Position numbers and translations under genes: made by a program. From Lepas anatifera (taxonomy: Eukaryota; Arthropoda; Thecostraca; Lepadidae), in NCBI GenBank assembly GCA_034440635.1, contig JAOTON010000385.1, positions 650,501 through 714,500 on the forward strand: DNA of 64,000 nt, read 5' to 3'. Below are positions 12,994 through 23,000 of the stretch, piece after piece. The notes below the pieces were generated by a model, which worked only from the letters and a program-made list of their open reading frames with translations, was not told the origin of the DNA and ran no database searches. The first letter of the stretch is position 1, and each line of letters opens with the position of its first letter.

Positions 12994-13730
12994 CTAGCGG
13001 CGGGTGCATGAGCTTTCACAGTGCTTATTGAGATAGCTTTTCAGTGCAAAAGACTTATTGCAGAAGTGGCAGACGTGAGACTTCAGGGACGAGTGTGTTT
13101 GGACGTGCGCGCGCAGGTTGGAGCGGTCTGCGAACGACTTGCCGCAGTGGGCGCAGCCATACGGCTTCTCGCCAGTGTGCGAGCGCAGGTGGCCCTGCAG
13201 CAGCCACGGACGCGAGAACGTTTTGCCGCAGACGTTGCACTTGTGCGACAGCTGATGGGTCAGCACGTGCATGGCCAGCGCCGGCATGCTGACGTAAGCC
13301 TTGCCGCAGGTGGGACACTTTTTTGCGCCCTGCGAGTCGATGCTTCTGTGCGTCTGTTTGTGGCGGGACAGGTTCGATGAGGTGGCGTACGACTTGCCGC
13401 ACTCTGAGCAGGTGTGCTTCAGCGGCCTCCGCGGTCGGCTGCCGCTGGCGACGATGCTGTCGCCGCTGCTGCTTCCCGAGTCGTCCTCGGCGGCCGTGTC
13501 TCCGGCCCTGACGAAGCCGCTGAGGTCGGCGCCTGTGTACAGCACGTACGTCTGCTCGCACTGCGCCTCAGTGGGCGCCGGCGCCGACATAGCCAGCTGT
13601 AGCAGATCGTGGGCGGCTTCTGTCTCCGCCGCACTGCGCATGCGCACGATAGGTATGCCGCCGTCATGGCCGCAGACTTCGGTGCCGATCTCCGCCCTGG
13701 GGCCTCCGTCCAGCAAACCTCGCAGGTAGT
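12994..13730 (-). CDS. scrt: Scratch-family zinc-finger repressor, terminal exon
   Basis: Encodes the C-terminal 245 residues or so of Scratch, a Snail-superfamily C2H2 factor that represses transcription through E-box-type sites and acts in neuronal differentiation. Five fingers are visible at about exon residues 108-128, 139-159, 165-185, 193-213 and 221-242. The last is C2HC, ending HCESSC. The linker [20 protein letters not shown] between fingers 1 and 2 is diagnostic of Scratch rather than Snail or Slug. TGEKPY joins fingers 3 and 4. An acidic/serine stretch precedes the fingers. The exon starts after the acceptor CCATTTCCAG (minus strand), one base into a codon. Open frame continues to 13,842 but is unlikely to be coding. 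The N-terminal SNAG-type segment is not in this exon and was not found. The stop is TAG. The exon is much more GC-rich than its surroundings. Family identity is very secure; exact paralogue is not. Confidence 0.95.
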
Positions 13731-13740
13731 CTGGAAATGG
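13731..13740 (-). promoter_or_regulatory. Predicted 3' splice site of the scratch exon
   Basis: The minus-strand text CCATTTCCAG followed by ACTACCTG is a good acceptor. It sits where the Scratch-like protein begins to make sense ([10 protein letters not shown]). This is inference from sequence only. Confidence 0.6.
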
Positions 13741-14075
13741 GACACAGTTTGGTGAGGATGAGATCATGAACTTAACACTACTGTGGTCGTCAGTGGTCTT
13801 AACTCGAGTCATTTGTGCAAAAGAATTAATCGTGATGCTCAAACAAGAAACCCAAGACTAAGTTGTATAGTCTCCAGGTCCTTTTATTGCGTAATATAGA
13901 GGAAATTCTCCTTTTTCTGTATAATATGCCAAAACCGAGGGTGTATGGTTGCATCTAGCGCTGTATACTCCGATAGTTCGTCCGAGTTTAATAATATCTA
14001 ATCCAAATATATTATTTATTAGTTGAGAAAGATGTTTAATGGCACGCTTTTTCGAATCCTGGATGCAAAATTGAT

Positions 14076-14926
14076 TTAACACGCGCATTGACGGGGGTCT
14101 GAGCCACCTTCGCTTTGACGGGTGGGGGCGGGTACCCGCCCCCCCAAGATCTCGAGAACCACGGTAGGCAGCGAAAAACGGCAAACGGCGTTGGGCTGCC
14201 CATCCACTTCTCCATCGAAAACAGTTGAACCATTTTTTTTGTCAGGTCACATTTAAGGTCACGAGAGGTCAAAACATGCCGTCATAGGGATAACATGTAA
14301 ATTACGTTTTTCGGCCATTACATCTGAACAAGTAAAGATAGAGCAAAACGACTTGAACTGTATGAATTCTCTCAGCAAGCCGAATCGAATGATATATAAT
14401 TTGACCTTGTTAGGTCAAAGTAAGGATTTGACCTGACCTGAGGTCAGGTCAGGGTCAAATTATATTAAATGCATATCATTAGAACCGCAAAGCCCAGGCG
14501 AGAATCTAATGCAGCTAAAATAAATGCTCTATCATCATCCGTTACTGAGTTATTCCGTAAAAACCATTTTTCCCATGTATTTCCAATGGAGAGGTCATGC
14601 CTCGTACCTGACCTTAGGTCATCGATATCAAAAATACCGGAACGTATTTTAGAGAACTCGGTGGGGCCATTATGTGATATCAGTTTCAATCGGATAAGTT
14701 CACCCTGCTCCGACTTATGTTATCTTAAACTTTTTTGAGGTTTGGTCACTTGACCTGTACTGGTGACCTGACCTGAGATGACCTAACCTTAAAATTTTCA
14801 CAGAAGTTGTAAAAATGATGAGGGAAAAGGTATGTCAAGTACGGTGGCGCTACGCGCCGCCGTTTTTCTTCTATCTCCAAAAAACCCGAGGGGGCGGGTA
14901 CCCGCCCCCGACAATACGCGTGTTAA
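14076..14926 (+). mobile_element. TTAA element family A, copy 2 (851 bp)
   Basis: One of the most complete copies. It starts TTAACACGCGCATTGACGGG and ends with the terminus ACAATACGCGTGTTAA. GGGTACCC-centred palindromes lie near both ends, and a hairpin around GGCGCTACGCGCC lies near the right end. It aligns over its length with the copy at 35,460 and, inverted, with the one at 58,134. The 108-residue frame overlapping the left end has no known domain. Transposase is absent, so mobility would need a helper elsewhere. Confidence 0.9.
14429..14451. promoter_or_regulatory. Palindrome of nuclear-receptor half-sites
   Basis: An 11-bp arm TGACCTGACCT, one central G, then AGGTCAGGTCA. Each arm holds two overlapping AGGTCA-type hexamers, the half-site used by many nuclear receptors. 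The same palindrome is kept at 35,811-35,833 and 58,607-58,629 in sister elements. Binding is an inference. Confidence 0.5.
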
Positions 14927-14937
14927 TTCACCGAAAT

Positions 14938-15329
14938 TTTATATTCGGGCACAACCCTTCATCAGACGTGCGGGGTTTATAATTGTGTGCTGATGTTTTT
15001 GTAATGTGTCTTTTTGAAAACTCAGTCGTGACCATGCATTGTATGCGAAACCGACAACTAAATTTGGCTTTGAAAACTCAGATTGATAATTTTCGCCTCC
15101 TTTACCATTATCATAATGTCATTGCCACACCTCCGCCTGCATAACAATAATAATATAACTACCTCTAACCCACGGGTTGTGTCCACAATGCGGCAAAACT
15201 GGACCGGTAGGTTTATGACATTCTTCTCATTTATTTTTGCTTGTCACTGTCGTTTTAATTAACAATACTTCACTTCAGAATTTTAACTGGTTATGAGACT
15301 TCTGATGAAGACCTATGCCCGAATATATA
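14938..15329. mobile_element. Inverted-repeat element with ATTCGGGCA ends
   Basis: The left arm TTTATATTCGGGCACAAC, continuing to CTTCATCAGACGT, is matched by a right arm at 15,298-15,329 (ACTTCTGATGAAG through TGCCCGAATATATA). The arms are about 30 bp and differ at a few bases. A related copy lies at 5,383-5,690. The interior holds the AGTCGTGACCATGCATTG word that also forms the hairpin at 61.4 kb. No duplication of the target was identified. Confidence 0.65.
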
Positions 15330-15379
15330 ATCTCAGTGTATTAGCTCTAATTTGTATCCAGGAGGCAGGTCATTAAAAA

Positions 15380-16800
15380 CAGCACCAACTTATATTCATG
15401 CCACTCAGCTCAGCACTGCGAAATCTATCAACCTTTGAAACCGATATGATTCACTAAGCAAACGTTAAGTCGGACGCAGAAATAAGGTTTTACAGCAATA
15501 ACACGATAGTAATGGCTTAATATTGATATTTGGCCGTGCTAATTCCGACTGAAACGCACACACCATAACTAATCGTGGGGCTGTGCCAAGGAGCGGCATC
15601 AGCCAGCCTGGGGTTCAGCTGTGGGGCTGGCGGGACCTTCACATTTTGCAGGTGGGTATCCTGCAATGAGTTTCCATTGCTTGCTGCTCTGTCATTGCAC
15701 TGTTTATTCCATGCGGGAACACTCTCACGGCAGCTCTTTCACCAGAGGTCTTTTTGTCGCAGCTGTTCCATGCTGAAATGTGGAGTCGTGCTGCCGTGCC
15801 GGGCTGCGCACCTGTCCTCACAATGCAAACATCAACTGAATAATTGCGATAGACCAGCCAGCACCTGGTGGCTATTTAAGCCTTACACTTCGTTTGTAAG
15901 CTCCCCACTGCCGAAGCTCTGAAGATGGAGCTGCATTATTGCGGTACCAGACGTGGGCTACTGCATTTAGCCGCAGGCGACACAAGTTGTGACCTTTGTA
16001 TTAGCATACGACATAGCTGTCTCAGATTTGGATGCAGGTGGCAAGAGAGGTAATGCGGATGCAGGTGTGCCCTGTATGCACCTAATGAAATATGGGTGTA
16101 ATTCGTAGTCTGGAGGGATTATTTTTAATGACATTTCGTTTCTGCTATTGATATGATGGAAAATTGAAATAGAGAACGTAAACTGTACAAAATCAGGTGA
16201 TATTATTTATAACGATGTCATGTTTGTCTGTAAACTCCTGAAAACTATAAAATTCCGATGATGGTGACAGCTAGGTTTTGAAATAGCTACTACGAATGCA
16301 TAGCAGTGCGAACAAGAATGAGAAAGGGTGATATACGAGTTGCATGCTCAGAACCACACGATGAAATGCATGGAGCAGCCTACCAATATTTCTTAGAGCG
16401 GTTTTAATGTGACAGTCTTATCGCTCTTGTGGCGTTGTCTGCCACTGATTTCATCTGTCTCGCTTTGAGAATTTATGCGAGGTCTTTCTGTGTCTATGTT
16501 GTTTCTTCCGGCATTATTAATGACACCGAAGTATGGAATGCAAGGATTTGTTTGGGCACATCGTCAGGCGTGGTGGAGCTAAGGGATTATATGCGAAGAA
16601 CTTTTGCAAAACACTTTCACTTCAGAACTTCCTAAGTGATTCAGGCTTCTGCAAAGGCGATAACCGTTCCTAGATTTAAAGCCCAAGATATCTGAATTTG
16701 AAGCCCCCACACGTGTAGACTAATCTGGTCATCTCTTACTTTATGGTGTCTCCAGACTGATTTTTTTCTTAAGAAATACTGCATGGCCAATAGGCCATTT
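15380..16800. other. No recognised gene; GC-richer patch
   Basis: A moderately GC-rich patch at 15,575-15,960 holds a 115-residue frame with no recognised domain. The rest is AT-rich. This interval is where 5' exons of the CATIP-like gene or of scratch could lie, but no matching exon was seen. Confidence 0.4.
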
Positions 16801-16802
16801 CA

Positions 16803-17047
16803 TTTTTCAAAAGTTTTTGATTTTCTTCAGGTTTCGCGACTTTTCCCGTTCTTTGGTCCAAGTGGAGTCATTCGGTGCGATTTTTATCAAAATCGGAATA
16901 TCAGCTGCCAAACTCGATATCTTCAGGTCCCATGAGGCAGATCTAAATATTTTCCGATTTCAATAGAAGTGACACCAAACGGCTTTACTTGGACTATAGA
17001 ACGGGAAAAATCGGGAAACCTAATGAAAATCAAAAACTTTTGAAAAA
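16803..17047. repeat. Foldback: about 60-bp arms, about 120-bp loop
   Basis: The left arm 16,803-16,863 (containing AAGTTTTTGATTTTC and GACTTTTCCCGTTC) is the imperfect reverse complement of 16,987-17,047 (GAACGGGAAAAATC and GAAAATCAAAAACTT). The transcript could fold into a long hairpin. The right arm abuts the TTAA-family remnant starting near 17,048, so it may be a foldback element or a modified terminus of that remnant. Confidence 0.75.
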
Positions 17048-18185
17048 ACGGCGGAGCGAAACGCCACCGTACTTAGCATATCTTATCCTTGACCGCAATC
17101 CTTATTCGCAATTATCCTTATTCCGCAACTCACCCCAAAATTTAAAGGTTGGGTCATCTCAGGTCAGATCACCAGTGCAGGTCAAGTGACATCACCTCCA
17201 AGAATGTTTAAGGTGGCATAAGTAAGAAATGGGTGAATCTATCGGATTGAAACTTATACCGCATAATGGGCCCACCGAGTGCTACAAAACGAACTCCGGG
17301 ATTTTTCATATCGAAGACCTAAGGTCAAGTACGGATCATGACCTGTCCATTGGAATAACATGGGAAAAACAGAAATTTGGTTGTATTTTTGTAGATACAG
17401 CTCATAATACCTTCATATTCTCCAGATCGTAGTATCTCGGGCCCCTTTCCAGGTTCATGTTGAAATTTTTGCCTGTGATCTCTGAGAGGTCATCTGGAGC
17501 TACTTAAGCAGTTTTCAGACTTAGGTCAATAACTTTGAATGAAATTGTGATGGGGCTTTTATGTTGATACCATTGCGTTTGGATTGCTATTGCGAGTCGA
17601 TTGATATGCATATTGACTATGATAGGTTATAATAATAATTGTTGGGGTTTAACGACGCACCAACTGCCAGGGTCATACGGCGTCGTCAACTCTCACCCTG
17701 TTGGAAGGGATTTTGGGGATCAGATCGACTTATTCAGAGGCTCCGCCGGGACTTGAACCCGGGACCGGTAGCTTAGAAGACAAGGGTGCTATCCACTAAG
17801 CCACCGCATCCCCACTATGATAGGTTAAAAAGTGACCTTGACCTGCCCTGAGGTCAGGTCATTTTTTTACCTAGTATGGTCATATTATACATCATTCGAT
17901 TTGCCGTGACGAGAGGAAGCGAATGGTGCCTAAAAATTATTCTAACTCAAACTGTTAGATGCTAGAGCCCAAAAACTACTCCAAATGCCACCTTTGACCT
18001 GTCATGACCTCGATATTGACCTGAGCCAAAAAGTGACTGATATAGTTTCTTCATGAATGTGTATGAGCTATCCACAAGCGTTAGCTTTTTTCTATCCTAC
18101 GTATGGGCCGAGTTCGAGGGGGGGTGTTCACACACACCCCACCAGGGAAAAAAGTGGTTCGGAGGCCCACCGGGGCGCGGGTTAA
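17048..18185. mobile_element. Diverged TTAA-family element split by a SINE
   Basis: The left part (AACGGCGGAGCGAAACGCCACCG, in reduced form, then GGTCATCTCAGGTCAGATCA) resembles inverted family A copies. The right end, CACCGGGGCGCGGGTTAA, ends in TTAA like family B. Many AGGTCA/TGACCT hexamers lie between. The left boundary is not clear. A tRNA-derived SINE interrupts it at 17,630-17,813. Confidence 0.6.
17630..17813 (-). mobile_element. tRNA-derived SINE with 14-bp duplication
   Basis: On the minus strand the element starts GGGGATGCGGTGGCTTAGTGG-like sequence. The A-box is TGGCTTAGTGG and the B-box GGGTTCAAGTCCC (plus positions about 17,748-17,760). A non-tRNA body follows, with a tail GCGTCGTTAAACCCCAACA and ATT repeats. 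The flanks are a perfect 14-bp duplication ACTATGATAGGTTA (17616-17629 and 17814-17827), showing LINE-mediated insertion. It lies within an older TTAA element, so it is younger. Partial copies of the same body or tail occur near 25.1, 28.3 and 41.4 kb. Confidence 0.9.
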
Positions 18186-18974
18186 TAGGTCTGACCTCAA
18201 AAATTCATCATATGTGAACAACGGCCACGCTGAGATTCGCCTGTCACAGGAGCCGGGGCTTGTTAGGGCATGGGGTTAATACGGTCAGGTAAACTAGTTC
18301 ATATCGGAGATCCACCGCTCCCCTATAGTCTCTGTTTTCGACGGGGCTGCGTCTGCTCAGATAGTCTGTGCGCTGAGAATGAGACCCATGTCTATATAGT
18401 CACCTGGCTTTCTATGAAATAATAAGCCGGTTCAGGTGCTCAATCTAAACTCTCAAATTTTAGGACATCAATAAGAAATCAACAGGGTAAGAGCCCACAC
18501 TTATATAAGGAAACAGGTGAGAACAGAAGGATTGGATACGTTGCTTTCAGCGTGAGGGATGGGCTCAGGTATCCTGTGTGTAGGTCAGAGGTGTAAAGAA
18601 GTGGTTGAAAAATACCTTCCCCGAAATAATTTAACTTTGCATTGATTTGGGGAATAATGTTTGCTGACTGCGGGAACAGGGTGCTGTGATTAGTACAGAC
18701 GCATGAGCGGGTGTTTTTTCAGCATGCATAGATTTCTTGCTTTCTAACCAAAGGTCTGGCTAATGAGCTTGATAAAAACGTGTCAAAGAGGAAGTCTCAT
18801 TTACAAGCAGATCACGTTCAGCTTGAATTATCAAAACATGTTTTGACATCAGCAAAAATCATCGAAAATTTTCGGCGTGTGTGTAGCTTCAAAGTGGACC
18901 CCAATTTTTCACATACCCTCCAAATAAAACGTTTTGACATGAATCTAGCGGCATCTGAAATTCCCCTTTTTAAG
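18186..18974. other. No recognised exon upstream of the CATIP-like exon
   Basis: The frame of the next exon is closed by several stops between 18,925 and 18,951. No N-terminal exon with similarity to CATIP could be identified in this stretch. Confidence 0.4.
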
Positions 18975-20004
18975 GGATCCAGACAAGATCAGCTGGGACA
19001 GGATCTGCTTTAATGAGCGGCTGGCGGTACATGGGATAGCGCGAGCCCCCGCTGGCTCTGCTCCGCTGGGGTTCCAGCTGATCTCCGTCGAACAGACCGA
19101 AACAGACGACTCCCCCACCCTCACCGTCACCGTGCACCGAGACTACCAGCTGGAGCACGCGCAGGTGCTCACAGACATACACACCACGCTGGACCCCGAC
19201 CTCCAAACCGTGAACCAGCACTGGAAACAGACAGTCAACTACCCAGAACGGCAAAGGTGGAGCCACCTACATCTGGTGCGGGAGCGCCACCAGTACATGG
19301 TGCAAGTGCGGCAGGGTGCCAGCGGACAGGAGCCTGTCACCCGACAGTACCGGCTCAACCGAGAGAAGATGCGCTTCCTCTACACTGAAGGAGCCCTTGC
19401 GGTGCTGGCCCGGCTGATAGCGGTGCTAGACTACCAACCGGTCGTGCACGGCACAGCCATGGAGATCACCGGCCGGATTTATCCCTTCGCGCAGCAGAAC
19501 CACGGCTGGCTGCCTCTGTCGCCCGAGACGGGAGCCACCCGCTGCGTCCGGCTTTCGAAGGGCCTTTCCCGTGGCGGCGACGCCAGTGAGAGTTTCATAC
19601 ATCTGACATCAGATGGCAGGGTGGTAGCGCAGGCCGTGCACGCGTGGCCGGTGCGTGCGGAGGCGTTGTACCTGTCGCCGGGGCGGCCGCCGGTGGACTG
19701 GGAGCTGGACCAACAGCTGGTCTCGGTCTTCTTGGACCGCAGAATGGAGCTGCGTGCCCTATTCGAGCGGTACTTGCGTGAGCACCCGGAGGTGCGACAG
19801 CTGCTGTCGGCCTTCATGCAGTCCGTGCTGCTGTGGAAGCCCTCCGACGTGTTCCAATTTGCCGAGGAGTTTTTCACACCGTTCTCTGTCACCTACAAAT
19901 CTGAGGAGCAAAAGCGGCAGGAGGATGCGCTCCATGCCGCTCTCGCTACCGTTCATGGCGATTGGGAGAAGCATCTGACTGAACCGAAGGTGTACACAGA
20001 CTAA
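18975..20004 (+). CDS. catip: CATIP-like ciliogenesis protein, large 3' exon
   Basis: Encodes about 342 residues ending in a TAA-terminated frame and resembling CATIP (ciliogenesis-associated TTC17-interacting protein), which acts with TTC17 in actin polymerisation during ciliogenesis. Support: an N-terminal part SWDRICFNERLAVHG; a beta-rich middle; and a C-terminal helical part at about exon residues 245-303 with FLDRRMELR, YLREHPEVRQLLSAFM and FAEEFFTPFS, the last in the place of the RIIa-type dimerisation segment of the family. The coding text is open upstream of 19,132, so that position (GTG) is not a real start. An acceptor TTCCCCTTTTTAAG ends at 18,974, and stops lie just upstream. The family is roughly 340-390 residues, so only a short N-terminus is missing. 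The exon is GC-rich in AT-rich surroundings. The identity comes from memory of the family and is probable, not certain. Confidence 0.72.
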
Positions 20005-23000
20005 AGAACCAAGTGTTCTTTTGTCCCCTCTCCGTCTCTCTTGAACGTTGAGTCGAAGCGAACCAGTCGATAAAAACCATGGAACTCATCCTGTCTGGAA
20101 ATATTTTTAAAGTTAATTCGAGAAAGCTTATCGAGAACAGCCTTCTCATGATATTCGAGTTTGTGGCTTCTACAACATAAAGGTGTTCGAACGGACGTTG
20201 TTCCCATTGCCATCTTTTGTGATTAACTTATCCTTATTCCTTCCACCTATTCTGGTTTCGCCACCCTCGCCCTTACAGGGGGTTATTGTGAACTCACATG
20301 GGATTGGTCCCTAATTGACGAATAGCTTCGCAAAAAGAATGAGTCTGTTGCTCGTCACGAGAGCTCGCATTTGATATCAATTTGTATAACCCTAGGAAAT
20401 ATTTCTTTCCAGGTCAATTCAAATACGTGACTTTCACATCGATGATAGTTCTAGTAAATAATCACATAAATTTCACTATTATAGTCATCAGAGTAGCCAA
20501 AAGACACCTACGCGTCAATTCAAATATCATAAAGCAAAGGGCGTAGATGTATATCGGGGATGTCCACTACCCCAATGAAACGTTAAAGCAGTGTTGAGAT
20601 TGTGTTGTGTTATCAACTGTCGTGTGTATCATTTTGAAGAACTTTAAGTTGGTTTCGTGCAGTTCTATAGGCCTGTAAGAAGGCTAAACCACACGTTATA
20701 CTATCCGATGTGAATACAAAGAAATACTTGCTTTCCAGAATTTAATTATATTTTTAAACATACTTTTTTCTGTTGAACAGCTTCTTCAGTGTACATAAAA
20801 ATGTAAAAACATAAATGAAGTCACAATTGATCACAATGGCGTATCACTGAATGAAAAATATTTAATGTGGGGTTTTAAATTTTTATGTAAGCTCAAGAAG
20901 CATTTCAACAACAAAATGTCCGTTTAAAGATGTGATATAATTTCTGAAAATGCAAGCAATTTGCTTTGTTCACCTCAGCCACGCTATGTCTATGATGACT
21001 TAATATTATACTATCCCTTTTAGTACTTTGTTTATTGATAGTATTTCACATTTTGTACCATTCTTAAAATCTGTCATTTAAAAATACATGTCAATTCGAT
21101 TATAAGAACCGTCCAGATAAGGCTGTAGGCAGGGTCAAAGTTCGCAGACGACCGAAAATAGAAACTCCATGCATGTGCAATAAATGCATCACGAAATATG
21201 CAAACCGGCACCAGCCTCACCACATACTTCTCTGGACCAAGTCAGAAAGTCCCTAGAGGGTTGCAACAACATCCAGTGATGACGAGGGCTAAACACCAGA
21301 CTAGCCTTAATCTGCGGCGGGGTCGCTGAAATATGCAATAAGCAGATGCTTCAGAAAACAGATCTAAAAGTGCATTAACTCCTGGATGCAACGTGCAATT
21401 TCTCTCTTGATGGTTTACTGTCATCAAGCCCAAAACTGGATCTCATATGTCCGTTATCACCTTGCACAGATACAGAACCGAGGTGGGTTCCTTATGAGCT
21501 TTCTATTGGCTCATAATTTTCAGAAGGGTAGAAGTATGAACTAAGTGAGAAATAAAGACAAATAAACTATCCAAATCGCTGGCGGCAAAAAGGAAGAAAA
21601 GAGCCATGCAAGGTTTTGAGTGCAGCAAAGCTCTAAAGGGGGTTACATAATTCAAGTAATAAGGCGTTTAAACGCAATGCTGCTCAACAGGTATTACCAG
21701 CAATTCAATGTCCCAGCAGGGCTCGCACAACAAATACCCAGTGGGGCTCACGCGCTTTTCCGTTAAGACAAGAAGTACCGGTCTGGTCTACTAAGTCCTT
21801 GACGTACTGTACTGGGCTGTTCTGTTACACACCATTTTAAATTGAGTGAAAAATTCCTGGAATGCGGCACCCCAGGGTAGTGCACCAGGCCGCGATGTAT
21901 TGTGTCAGCCCGCAGTGGCGCATCCACGCATGCTGTTTGGAGAGGTGTTTGCAACGAGGTCCAAAATGGTGAAAAGCATATTGATTTTGAAGAATGTCGG
22001 GCGAAAACGGGTTGTTTGGGCAGGAGGGGGAATGCTTTGTGCTGCCTTCTCTCGTCCAAACCCCTGATGCTGCCCTATATTTTGAGAAATGTACGTTTTC
22101 GCAATTTTCCCCCTGGATCCGCCAGTGGCAACCACTTCTACAGACGAGCCTGCCACGTCTCAGCAGGCCGGCCGGCAACGCGCCGCCATCATATTCTTGT
22201 GGAGACAAATTTGGCCAGCAATACGTCAGTGGGATGGCTCATTTATCTATCTCAGACAGAGCATGTTGAAGGCCCATCGAGTGGCTGGGATGGAAAAATT
22301 CAGCATGGTTGAGCGGAGCCGGTTAGTCAAAGGGATTCACATGAAGATGATGGCCTGTTCTTAATGTGATGGATTAAACAGCGGCACATATGCACTAGCT
22401 TTTTTAAGCGCATTACGCCACAAGCAAGAGCATCTAGACAAGTTCCATCCATCAGAATGAGGGAAGTAACAAATAGGATCGGAAACAGCAGACGGCCCAG
22501 AATATGACTCTCATCAAATGGAGCGCCTTGAGTGATGCAGTGATTTCGGAACGCCGACTCGTCAATGGGAGAAACTCCTTGCTCGTTTCCAAGCCTTGAA
22601 AACTGCCAAGTAGTACCTCAATCTAGAAAGTGAGATGTATTGGTTGTCTGGCTGGGAAAATCTTATGTTACCAGAGAATTCGCTCTGCAGAAACGAGGTG
22701 AGGATGAAAAGGGTATCTCCGGAAGTTAAGAACTGAAACGGGATTTCCAAAGTCAGTCGTCACTGAATTTCGTGAAAATTATCCAACAAAAATGTAAAAA
22801 CTTGAAAGTCAGTCATTGCAGTGAACTGCAGCGACAAATACTCTGAAAATATACCAATGAGCTTGATTCCGTTTTATCATTTCATTCTGTGGAGTCCTGC
22901 GCGGACATGCTTTGAACGTTTCCTGGTAATGAGCCGCACATAGCGTATTTGTTTGAGAGAAGGATATACTAAGAATGAAAATATGTAGGCTCTACTTAAA

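Noticed and set aside
13021..13745. Several frames on both strands opposite or overlapping the zinc-finger exon
   Set aside because: Shadows of a GC-rich coding exon; only the minus frame gives five proper C2H2 fingers.
19479..19978. Other frames over the CATIP-like exon
   Set aside because: Their peptides show no family pattern, and the plus frame used is open over the full exon.
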